From contig NZ_JAMRXH010000002.1 of assembly GCF_023740735.1 (NCBI RefSeq), positions 434,001 through 498,000 of the forward strand: 64,000 nt of DNA, written 5' to 3'. Positions within the stretch are counted from its first letter, which is position 1. Each line of letters starts with the position of its first letter. A program made the translations under genes and the position numbers. This document shows positions 30,633 to 38,098 of the stretch, piece after piece. This stretch comes from Nocardia sp. CDC159. GTDB lineage: Bacteria > Actinomycetota > Actinomycetes > Mycobacteriales > Mycobacteriaceae. The notes under the pieces were generated by a model. The model was not told the origin of the DNA, ran no database searches, and worked only from the letters and a program-made list of their open reading frames with translations.

Positions 30633-31487
30633 TCATTCCGGCGCGCCGCCGCCCGCCGGAATCTCCTCCGTCGGCTGCAGCGCGATCCGCCGCCACGGGC
30701 TGGTCGGGCGCATCCAGAGCCGGACCAGCTCCAGGCGGCGGTCCACCCCGCCGGACTTCAGCTCGGCGAGGTCCTCGCAGGCCTGCCAGTAGGTCCAGCC
30801 GGTGAGGTAGGCGTCGCCGAACTGCCGCCAGTTGCGATAGCGGCGCTGGGCCGGGGGCAGGGCTCGCATGACGTAGTCCCAGGCCACGTCGGCGTCGAGG
30901 TAACCGGCGGTGAAGGCCATCCGGGCCACCGCCACCACGCGGGCCAGATCCCACGCCTGGATATCGGCGGGCAGCGGCTGCACCAGATGATCGGTCAGAC
31001 CGAGCTTGATCGCCTGGGCCCAGATGTCGTAGTCGCGGACCAGCGCCTCGGGATTCTCCATCCCGCGGAACGAGCCGACCTGCCGCAGGAAGGCCCGGTG
31101 CCGATCGGCCCGCTCGCCGAACCGGTCGCGCTCCGGCGAATTGATCGCCGCCATCACCAGCGGATGCACCAGGGCATACAGCGGCGAATGCATCCCGTCG
31201 AGCAGCTGTTCCATCGACGCCATCGCCTCGGTGCCGTCGGTGATGCCCCAGGCCCCGGTCAGGGTGTCGATGGCCAGTTCGCGCCGGTCGCCGAGCGGAT
31301 GCTCGCGCTCGGGTCCGAGCAGCAGGGCATCGTGGAACGCGTCCCAGCGCGCCGAGTAGAACGCGCCCAGCGACAGTGCGCGCAGCTCGTCGTCGGAGAC
31401 CTGTGCGCCGGACCAGTGGTCGTCCTCGCGCCGGTCCAGCTCCTCGTAGGGGAAGGTGGTCAGTGTGGGCACGTCGCGGGTGGCCAT
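30633..31487 (-). CDS. DUF1266-like protein
   Basis: 284 residues, mainly helical, with Trp/Tyr-rich segments such as GAFYSARWDAFHDALLLG and WDLARVVAVARMAFTAGYLD that match DUF1266 proteins of unknown function. No membrane segment or catalytic signature is evident. The ATG is preferred because CACAAT ends 7 nt before it, as in leaderless starts. An in-frame ATG 14 codons upstream (MSETAPD) lacks spacing to its AAGGGG. It converges on the PH-like gene with a 19-bp gap. Confidence 0.8.
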   Translation of the reverse strand: MATRDVPTLTTFPYEELDRREDDHWSGAQVSDDELRALSLGAFYSARWDAFHDALLLGPEREHPLGDRRELAIDTLTGAWGITDGTEAMASMEQLLDGMHSPLYALVHPLVMAAINSPERDRFGERADRHRAFLRQVGSFRGMENPEALVRDYDIWAQAIKLGLTDHLVQPLPADIQAWDLARVVAVARMAFTAGYLDADVAWDYVMRALPPAQRRYRNWRQFGDAYLTGWTYWQACEDLAELKSGGVDRRLELVRLWMRPTSPWRRIALQPTEEIPAGGGAPE

Positions 31488-31633
31488 AGCACCGATTGTG
31501 TCGTATCGATCGGGAGCGGTCTCGCTCATCCCCTTCGAGACGCGCGTCACGCCCCGTCGAAACAGCCGCCGCACGCAACGCACAATTTTCACATCTGTAG
31601 ATTCTTGCCCTGTCGCGGGCCGGAACCGAGCGC

Positions 31634-31639
31634 TAATCT
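31634..31639 (+). promoter_or_regulatory. Leaderless -10 of the DUF2277 gene
   Basis: TAATCT is followed by exactly 7 nt and the ATG, with no Shine-Dalgarno. Confidence 0.6.
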
Positions 31640-31646
31640 CTGCGCC

Positions 31647-31898
31647 ATGTGTAGAAACATCACCGTCCTGCGCGGGCTGGAGCCGCCCGCGACCGAGCAG
31701 GAAATCTACGCGGCCGCACAGCAATACGTGCGGAAGGTCGGTGGGTTGACCGGCCTTTCCTCCACGACCAAGCCCGCCTTCGACAAGGCGGTGGCGGCGG
31801 TCGCGGCGGCGACCACGGCATTGCTGGCCGAGCTGCCGGATCGCCGGGTACCTCCGTCCACCGAGCCACCGCTGCGCCGACTGGCCAAGGCGGACTGA
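31647..31898 (+). CDS. DUF2277 protein
   Basis: 83 residues. MCRNITVLRGLEPPATEQEI and AAQQYVRKVGGLTGLS are the DUF2277 signature. The family is small, cytosolic and of unknown function, with a conserved early Cys. The gene appears leaderless and stands between convergent and divergent neighbours, so it is probably monocistronic. Its stop is 10 bp from the stop of the PucR-type regulator. Confidence 0.92.
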   Translation: MCRNITVLRGLEPPATEQEIYAAAQQYVRKVGGLTGLSSTTKPAFDKAVAAVAAATTALLAELPDRRVPPSTEPPLRRLAKAD

Positions 31899-31908
31899 TT
31901 CGGGCCGG

Positions 31909-33177
31909 CTATCGCACGCCGTACACGGCCGCGCAGTCCAGCGCGATCTCCAGCCGCAGGCTGCGCTGTTCGATCGGATGGCCCAGTAGTTCCTCGATGC
32001 GCTGAATTCGATAGCGCACGGTGTTCTTGTGCACGCCAAGCCTTTTCGCGGCCGCGTCCGGGCTGCGGTGGCAGCGCAGATAGGCGTGCAGTGTCTCGCG
32101 CAGCCGCGCGGCGCCCACGCCCGTGACGGCCAGCGGCCCCAGTTCGCGCACGATCAGCGCCCGCATCGCCGCCTCGTCGGCCCCGGCCAGATAGGCCACC
32201 TCGACATCCGGATAGTGGAGCACCCGGCCGATCTGCCCCACCGCACGCTCGGCGACCTGCCGAGCCGACACCGCCTCCCGATGGCTGTCGCGAAAGCCCG
32301 CGATACCCGCGGCCGGTGCGCCGACCGCGATCCGCACCGGCGCCTCCACCGCATTCGGCAACCGCGCCGCATCCGACTCCACCGCCAGCCACACCCACAG
32401 CGCGCTGGCGCCCGATGGCACGGTCAGCACGCTGCGGCTGCCCAGCGCCGCGGCCATCCGCGCGACCACCCGGTCGAGCAGGCCCAGCACCTCGCTGTCG
32501 CCGCCGGCGGCGCCGAACCCGTTGTCCGGCAGCGGCATCGCGCCCGGCATCGACTCGTCGGTCCAGAGCACACCGGCCAGATGCCGCCCGGCCAGCCGAT
32601 AACCCAGCCGCGCGGAGGCCTGGTCGATATCCACCTCCGAGCCCGCCAGCAGATCGCGCACGAGTTCGGCGCGCTGGTTCAGCGCGGCGCGCAGCCCGCG
32701 TTCGCGCTCCTCGGTGTAGGTGTCGGTCAGCTGCTCGACCGAGGTGCTGACCCAGCCGATGGATCGCTCGAACAGCTGGGTCAGCACCGCCCGCTCGATA
32801 TCGCGGGGCAGTTCGCGCTGATCCAGGATCTCGATCAGGTAGTCGAGTACGGCCTCCTGCCCGAGGTGATAGACCCGCAGCAGCAACCGCAGATCGTGGC
32901 CGCGGCGGGCGATGGTGCGGGCGAAGTCGTGCGCCTGCTGCGGCACCGGATAGTCGGACCGGTCCTGGGTGAGCGCACCGAGCACGGCCAGCGCGTGGGC
33001 CCGGGTGCTGGCCGCCAGATCGCGCCGGATATCGCGCTCGGCCAGCTCGGGCACCCGCGCGATCAGCGCGTTGTCCAGCCGCGCCACGACCTGTTCCAGG
33101 GCCTCGGCCCGCAGGGTCTCGGCGACGAAATCGGTGATCCACTGCCGCACCACCGGATCGGTGCCCGTGGTCCGCAT
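31909..33177 (-). CDS. PucR-family transcriptional regulator
   Basis: 422 residues. The N-terminal RsbRD/GGDEF-like sensing part (LRVYHLGQEAVLDYLIE and nearby helices) is followed by a middle domain and the C-terminal PucR HTH (LRETLHAYLRCHRSPDAAAK, LGVHKNTVRYRIQRIEELL). Such regulators respond to small metabolites, often purine or aromatic catabolites. AGAGGG precedes the ATG by 6 nt. It diverges from the aldehyde dehydrogenase-SDR pair across 123 bp with overlapping palindromes, and so probably controls that operon. Confidence 0.92.
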   Translation of the reverse strand: MRTTGTDPVVRQWITDFVAETLRAEALEQVVARLDNALIARVPELAERDIRRDLAASTRAHALAVLGALTQDRSDYPVPQQAHDFARTIARRGHDLRLLLRVYHLGQEAVLDYLIEILDQRELPRDIERAVLTQLFERSIGWVSTSVEQLTDTYTEERERGLRAALNQRAELVRDLLAGSEVDIDQASARLGYRLAGRHLAGVLWTDESMPGAMPLPDNGFGAAGGDSEVLGLLDRVVARMAAALGSRSVLTVPSGASALWVWLAVESDAARLPNAVEAPVRIAVGAPAAGIAGFRDSHREAVSARQVAERAVGQIGRVLHYPDVEVAYLAGADEAAMRALIVRELGPLAVTGVGAARLRETLHAYLRCHRSPDAAAKRLGVHKNTVRYRIQRIEELLGHPIEQRSLRLEIALDCAAVYGVR

Positions 33178-33273
33178 CGGCGACCCTCTCGTTTGTGCTC
33201 CGAGTACAAAAAGCCTCGGGATCATTGACAGTCGTGGCCAAGAACTCGGCACGCGATTGTGTCACGATCATAG

Positions 33274-33291
33274 TTCAGTGAACCAATTCAC
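33274..33291. promoter_or_regulatory. Overlapping palindromes, candidate PucR operator
   Basis: TTCA-G-TGAA overlaps GTGAA-CCAA-TTCAC just upstream of the aldehyde dehydrogenase start, in the region shared with the divergent PucR gene. TTCA/TGAA half-sites occur three times. This is inferred to be a regulator site. Confidence 0.35.
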
Positions 33292-33300
33292 AGCCCCGCA

Positions 33301-34932
33301 ATGACGCGCACGTGGGAGAGCATCGTGACCAATCCCGGACCGGCACCGAACCAGCGGAAGACCAGCGCCGCCCGCAAGACGGCGGCCAAGGCCACGCCCC
33401 GCAGCATCGAGATCCGCAATCCCGCCACCGGCGAACCGGTGGGCACCGTGGCCGACGAATCGGCCGATGCGGTCGCGGCCAAGGTGCGCGAACTGCGCCT
33501 GTACCAAACGGAGTGGGAGGCGATCGGTCCCGAGGGCCGCAAGCGGTGGCTGCTGAAACTGCAGGACTGGCTGATCGACAACACCGATCGGCTGGCCGAT
33601 GTGGTGCAGTCGGAATCCGGTAAGCCGCGGGTGGATTCGCTCATCGATCCCACCTTCGCGATCGACCTGATCGGCTACTACGCCCGCCGCGCGGCTAAGT
33701 TCCTCGCCGACGAGCATCCGTCTCCGCACAGCCCGCTGGCCCGGGTCAAGCGCCTCACCACGGTGTATCGCCCGTATCCGGTGGTCGGCGTGATCACACC
33801 GTGGAACTTCCCGCTGGCCATGCCCGCGCTGGATGTGATCCCGGCGCTGGCGGCCGGAGCGGCCGTGCTGTTGAAACCCTCGGAGGTGACCCCGCTTTCG
33901 GCGCTGGAGTTGGCCCGTGGCTGGGCCGAGATCGGCGCGCCGCCGGTGCTCGCGGTCATGACCGGCGGCGGTGAAACCGGTGCGGCCGTGGTCGAGAACG
34001 TGGATTATGTGCAGTTCACCGGGTCCACCCGCACCGGCCGCGCGATCGCCACCGCCTGCGCGCGGCGACTGATTCCCTACAGCCTGGAACTGGGCGGCAA
34101 GGATCCGGCGATCGTGCTCGCCGACGCCGATATCGACCGCGCCGCATACGGAATCGCGTTCGGCGGACTGTTCAATGCCGGCCAGGTCTGCATCTCGGTG
34201 GAGCGGGTCTACGTCGAGGCGCCGGTGTACGACGAATTCGTCGCCAAGCTGACCGAGCACGTGCGCACGCTGCGCCAGGGCTTCGACGGCCGCGAATCGC
34301 GTTACGACATCGGCGCGCTGGCCAACGACGCCCAGAAGGACATCGTCGCGAGCCATATCGAGGACGCGCTGGCCAAGGGTGCGCGCACCCTGACCGGCGG
34401 CAGGCCGACCGGCACCGGCACCTTCTTCGAGCCGACCGTGCTCGTCGACGTCGATCACCGCATGACCTGTATGACCGAGGAGACCTTCGGCCCGACCCTG
34501 CCGGTGATGAGGGTCGCCGACGAGACCGAGGCCGTCGCCCTGGCCAATGATTCGATCTACGGCCTGTCGGCCTCGATCTGGACCGGGGACCGGGCGCGCG
34601 GGGACCGCCTGGCGCGGCAATTGAACACGGGTGCGGTGAATATCAACGACGTCTTCGCCAACATGTTCAATTTCGCGCTGCCGATGGGCGGCTGGCAGCA
34701 GTCCGGTATCGGAGCCCGTTGGGGCGGTGCGGAGGGACTGCGCAAGTACTGCCGCAAGCAGGCGCTCACCGCGCCGATGCTGCCGACGCAGCAGAAGGAA
34801 CTGTTCTGGTTCCCCTACAGCACAACAAAACTCGGCCTCGCGCTGTCGGCCATGCGGGCCGCGGGCGCCCGCGGCATGCGCCGCGTCGGCGTCCTGGATG
34901 TCATCAACACCGTAGGAGGTAAGGGCAAGTGA
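33301..34932 (+). CDS. NAD(P)-dependent aldehyde dehydrogenase (succinic-semialdehyde type)
   Basis: 543 residues. Cofactor-binding GVITPWNFPLAMPALDV, general base in SLELGGKDPAIVL and nucleophile Cys in FNAGQVCISVERV are present. Long N-terminal basic segment (RKTSAARKTAAKATPR) and C-terminal extension with FPYSTTKLGLALSAM are typical of the actinobacterial SSADH-like group. It oxidises an aldehyde to the acid in the cytosol. It overlaps the SDR gene by GTGA. A GTG eight codons in is an alternative start; no strong ribosome binding site is seen for either. Confidence 0.95.
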   Translation: MTRTWESIVTNPGPAPNQRKTSAARKTAAKATPRSIEIRNPATGEPVGTVADESADAVAAKVRELRLYQTEWEAIGPEGRKRWLLKLQDWLIDNTDRLADVVQSESGKPRVDSLIDPTFAIDLIGYYARRAAKFLADEHPSPHSPLARVKRLTTVYRPYPVVGVITPWNFPLAMPALDVIPALAAGAAVLLKPSEVTPLSALELARGWAEIGAPPVLAVMTGGGETGAAVVENVDYVQFTGSTRTGRAIATACARRLIPYSLELGGKDPAIVLADADIDRAAYGIAFGGLFNAGQVCISVERVYVEAPVYDEFVAKLTEHVRTLRQGFDGRESRYDIGALANDAQKDIVASHIEDALAKGARTLTGGRPTGTGTFFEPTVLVDVDHRMTCMTEETFGPTLPVMRVADETEAVALANDSIYGLSASIWTGDRARGDRLARQLNTGAVNINDVFANMFNFALPMGGWQQSGIGARWGGAEGLRKYCRKQALTAPMLPTQQKELFWFPYSTTKLGLALSAMRAAGARGMRRVGVLDVINTVGGKGK

Positions 34933-35771
34933 CGGATTTCGGCATCATCCGCGGCAAGGTCGTGGTGATCACCGGCGGCGCCCGCGGCATCGGCCTGGCC
35001 ACCGCCACCGCGCTGCGGAAGTACGGCGCGAAGATCGCCATCGGGGATGTGGACGAGGTGGCGGTCAAGCAATCCGGCACCGCACACGATTTCGACCACT
35101 ACGGGCGGCTCGACGTCACCGACCAGCAGTCCTTCGCGTCCTTCCTGGACGAGGTGGAGCGCCGGCTCGGACCGATCGACGTGCTGATCAACAATGCCGG
35201 AATCATGCCGACCGGCAAGGTCGTCGACGAGCCGGACGCGCTGACCCGCCGCATGCTCGACATCAACGTCTACGGCGTGATCCTGGGCTCCAAACTCGCC
35301 CTGGCGCGAATGTTGCTGCGACGCAGCGGCCACATCATCAATATCGCCTCGCTGGCGGGCGAGACCCACATCCCGGGCCTGGCCACCTACAACGCCACCA
35401 AGCACGCGGTGCTCGGCTTCACCGACACGCTGCGCGAGGAGTACCGCGGCAGCGGGGTGTCGTTCTCCTCGGTGCTGCCGACCCTGACCAAGACCGAACT
35501 CACCTCCGGCGTCAATCCGCCCCGGCTGCTGCCGCGCCCGGCCGAACCGGAGGAGATCGCCGAGGCCATCGCCAAGCTGCTGGTGCAGCCGCGCTCGAAG
35601 GTGCGCGTCACCCGGGCCGCGGGCCTGCTCTCCCAGTTCGTCGGCCTGTTACCCGAGCCGGTCGGCGACGCCCTGGGCCGGGTGCTCGGCTCCCAGCACG
35701 CCTTCCTGGACCAGGTCGACCACGGCGCCCGCAAGGCCTACGAGGAGCGGGTGCGCTCGGAGCAGAAATGA
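34929..35771 (+). CDS. Short-chain dehydrogenase/reductase
   Basis: 280 residues. NAD(P)-binding TGGARGIGLATA, INNAGIMPTG and catalytic Ser-Tyr-Lys (NIASLAGE, YNATKHA) are complete. The C-terminal 50 residues after the core are helical and membrane-leaning (LLSQFVGLLPEPVGDAL). GTG start with AGGAGGT upstream, overlapping the aldehyde dehydrogenase stop, so the two are translationally coupled. An alcohol-to-aldehyde-to-acid oxidation route under PucR control is the likely use. Confidence 0.95.
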   Translation: MTDFGIIRGKVVVITGGARGIGLATATALRKYGAKIAIGDVDEVAVKQSGTAHDFDHYGRLDVTDQQSFASFLDEVERRLGPIDVLINNAGIMPTGKVVDEPDALTRRMLDINVYGVILGSKLALARMLLRRSGHIINIASLAGETHIPGLATYNATKHAVLGFTDTLREEYRGSGVSFSSVLPTLTKTELTSGVNPPRLLPRPAEPEEIAEAIAKLLVQPRSKVRVTRAAGLLSQFVGLLPEPVGDALGRVLGSQHAFLDQVDHGARKAYEERVRSEQK

Positions 35772-35779
35772 GGCGGCAC

Positions 35780-35785
35780 TAGTCT
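35780..35785 (+). promoter_or_regulatory. Candidate leaderless -10 of the PfkB kinase gene
   Basis: TAGTCT ends 6 nt before the ATG. No Shine-Dalgarno is visible. Confidence 0.4.
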
Positions 35786-35791
35786 CACCGC

Positions 35792-36655
35792 ATGGCGACA
35801 GCGGTATTCGTGGGCCTGGCCACGCTGGACATCGCGTACGCACTCGACCGGTATCCGGACGAGGACACCAAGACCCGGGCTCGTGATCAGTTCCTGGGCG
35901 CGGGCGGTCCGGCCGCGAACGCCGCTGTCACCCATGCCTTTCTGTCCGGCCGCACCCCCGCCCTGGTGACCGCGCTCGGGGAACACCACCTGGCGCAGGT
36001 GATCCGGCGCGATCTCGACGAGTACGGCGTGGCGCCGGTGGACGTCACGCCGTCCGGTACGCACCGCCCGCCGGTCTCCTCGATCATGGTCGCCACCGGA
36101 TCCGGTACCCGCACGATCGTTTCACTGGACGGTTCGGAGATCGCCGCCCCGTTCGATCCGAGCCAACTCGGGCCGCTGAACGACGCCCGGATCCTGCTGA
36201 TCGACGGTCACTATCCGGAGCTGGCCGTCGGATTCGCCACGGCCGCAAGGGCTTCCGGCATTCCGGTGGTGCTCGACGCCGGGCGCTGGCGCGAGGTGCA
36301 CGCGGAGCTGTTGGCGCTGACCGATATCGCGATCTGCTCGGCGTCGTTCGCACCGCCCGGCGTCGGCGCGGACGACCTGTTCGACTATCTGCACGACCAC
36401 GGGGTCGGGCATGCGGCAGTGACCCACGGCGGCAGGCCGATTCCGTACTCCGCGCCGGACGGCCGGGGCGAGATCGCGGTGTCCGGCGCGCCCGTGGTCG
36501 ACACCCTCGGCGCGGGGGATGTGCTGCACGGCGCGTTCTGTCACTATCACGTTGCCGGGCAGCCTTTTCCGGACGCGCTGCGGCTGGCGTCGGAGGTGGC
36601 GTCGGCCTCCTGCCGATATCTCGGCACCCGCGCATGGATGCGGCACCACCGGTGA
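35792..36655 (+). CDS. PfkB-family sugar/nucleoside kinase
   Basis: 287 residues, ribokinase fold. The N-terminal substrate motif is LGAGGPAANAAVTHAFL and the catalytic anion-hole signature is VVDTLGAGDVLHGAFCHY with the general base Asp. Substrate may be a sugar or nucleoside. A short linker separates it from the SDR gene, but it seems to have its own leaderless start. It faces the P-loop kinase gene tail to tail with one base between. Confidence 0.9.
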   Translation: MATAVFVGLATLDIAYALDRYPDEDTKTRARDQFLGAGGPAANAAVTHAFLSGRTPALVTALGEHHLAQVIRRDLDEYGVAPVDVTPSGTHRPPVSSIMVATGSGTRTIVSLDGSEIAAPFDPSQLGPLNDARILLIDGHYPELAVGFATAARASGIPVVLDAGRWREVHAELLALTDIAICSASFAPPGVGADDLFDYLHDHGVGHAAVTHGGRPIPYSAPDGRGEIAVSGAPVVDTLGAGDVLHGAFCHYHVAGQPFPDALRLASEVASASCRYLGTRAWMRHHR

Positions 36656-36656
36656 G

Positions 36657-37328
36657 TCAGTCCACCAGATAGACCGTGCCGTTCGAACGCAGCACCAGGT
36701 CGGCGCGCCCGCGCGTGGCGGCCACCAGCTCGGCATTCATCAGATCGCTGCCCGCCACCTTCGCCCGCGCGAACTCCTCGCTCTTGCCGCCGCGAATATG
36801 CCTGCGCAGCAGCCGTTCCCGAAGTTCGCCGACGGCCGCGTCCAGATACCAGACCTCGTCCAGGTACTCCCGCACCGCCGACCACCCGGCCGGGCCGTAG
36901 TCGTCGAGCAGTAGATAGTTGCCCTCGGTGATCGCGATGGCCTGCCGGTCGAACACCACCCCGTCGGGCACCGGCTCGTGCCGCTTTCGATCGTAGATCG
37001 GCCACGAAACCCGTTGTCCGAGCGGCATTTCCCGCAGCGCCCGCAACCGGTCGAGATATCCGCCGACATCGAAGGTGTCCGGCTCGCCCTTGCGCGCCAG
37101 CGCACCGGCCACCCGCAGCTCGGCATTGGTGAGATGGAATCCGTCCATCGGCGCCACCTCCGCGGTCCCGGCCCCGATCGCATCCCGCAGCGCGCCCGCG
37201 AACGTGGACTTCCCCGCGCCGGGCGGCCCGGCGATACCCAGCACGAACCGACCCACCCGCCCGGCGGCCCGCTCCCGGACGTGGTCGGCCAATTCCCCCA
37301 GCGACACCTCGTCACCGCTGCCGAACAT
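36657..37328 (-). CDS. P-loop nucleoside/uridine kinase-like protein
   Basis: 223 residues. Walker A GPPGAGKST at about residues 34-42; the phosphoribulokinase/uridine kinase-type segments PMDGFHLTNAEL, WPIYDRKRHEPVPDG and ITEGNYLLLDD follow. This matches the nucleoside/nucleotide kinase family (YggC/FrcK-like). The substrate is unknown; a small sugar or nucleoside fits. Start was set where the family N-terminus begins, with TAGGG upstream. The neighbouring PfkB kinase suggests a sugar or nucleoside salvage context. Confidence 0.88.
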   Translation of the reverse strand: MFGSGDEVSLGELADHVRERAAGRVGRFVLGIAGPPGAGKSTFAGALRDAIGAGTAEVAPMDGFHLTNAELRVAGALARKGEPDTFDVGGYLDRLRALREMPLGQRVSWPIYDRKRHEPVPDGVVFDRQAIAITEGNYLLLDDYGPAGWSAVREYLDEVWYLDAAVGELRERLLRRHIRGGKSEEFARAKVAGSDLMNAELVAATRGRADLVLRSNGTVYLVD

Positions 37329-37390
37329 CGACCCGACCCTACCCGCGGCCGGGCGCGCCGGCGGCGCACCATCCACCGGGCGCGTCCCGT

Positions 37391-38098
37391 TCAGGGTATG
37401 AAGGCGAAGACACCTGCCGGACCGCCCGATCCGGCGCGATAGATTGGCCCTCCGGCGAGCACCCACGCCCCGGTCGCAGGCAGCGCCGCCAGATTCGCCA
37501 GACATTCCAGGCTGATGCGATGCTCCCGATACAGCAGCCGCGACACCGCATAGCTGTGGTCCACACCCCGATCCGGCCCGAAGGTGTCGATCCCGAGCGC
37601 TCCCCGCCGCCCGAGCCGCCCGCTGTCCAGCAGCCACCGCACCGCCTCCGGCGCGAAACCCGGCTGGTGCCCCGCGCATTCGCCCACCCCGGCGAATTCG
37701 GGACCACCCCACTTGGCATCCCAACCCGTCCACGCGACGACCGCGGCCCCGTCGGGAATCCGCCCGTGCACCCGCTCCCACTCCCGCAGATCGGCCACGG
37801 AAATCGCATAATCCCGGTCGGTGGCACACTGCTCCCGCACATCCACCTTCACCGCTGGCAACAGCAGATCCTCCGGTTCCAGCTCATCGGCCGCCAACCC
37901 CTCGGGGTCGAAATGGATCGGCGCGCCCCAGTGCGTCCCGGTGTGCTCACCCTGCCGCAGGTAGCGCAGGTAGTAGCCGTCCCGCTCGACGGTGGCCACG
38001 GTCTCGAGTTCGAAGGCGGGGTCGCCGGGGTACAGGGGGGTGCGGGCCGGATCGTGCACATGCGACAGGCTCACGATCCGGGCGATCGGCGGGTTCAT
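37391..38098 (-). CDS. Cyclase-family metal hydrolase (kynurenine formamidase-like)
   Basis: 235 residues of the cyclase fold (PF04199). The metal motif reads GEHTGTHWGAPIHFD, where the common form is HxGTHxDxPxH; the Asp is replaced by Gly here, while all three His remain. Later segments AAVVAWTGWDAKWGG and LGIDTFGPDRG are typical. Substrate unknown. Its start overlaps the pseudokinase stop by ATGA, linking it to the kinase operon; in that context a signalling-linked role cannot be excluded. Confidence 0.88.
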   Translation of the reverse strand: MNPPIARIVSLSHVHDPARTPLYPGDPAFELETVATVERDGYYLRYLRQGEHTGTHWGAPIHFDPEGLAADELEPEDLLLPAVKVDVREQCATDRDYAISVADLREWERVHGRIPDGAAVVAWTGWDAKWGGPEFAGVGECAGHQPGFAPEAVRWLLDSGRLGRRGALGIDTFGPDRGVDHSYAVSRLLYREHRISLECLANLAALPATGAWVLAGGPIYRAGSGGPAGVFAFIP

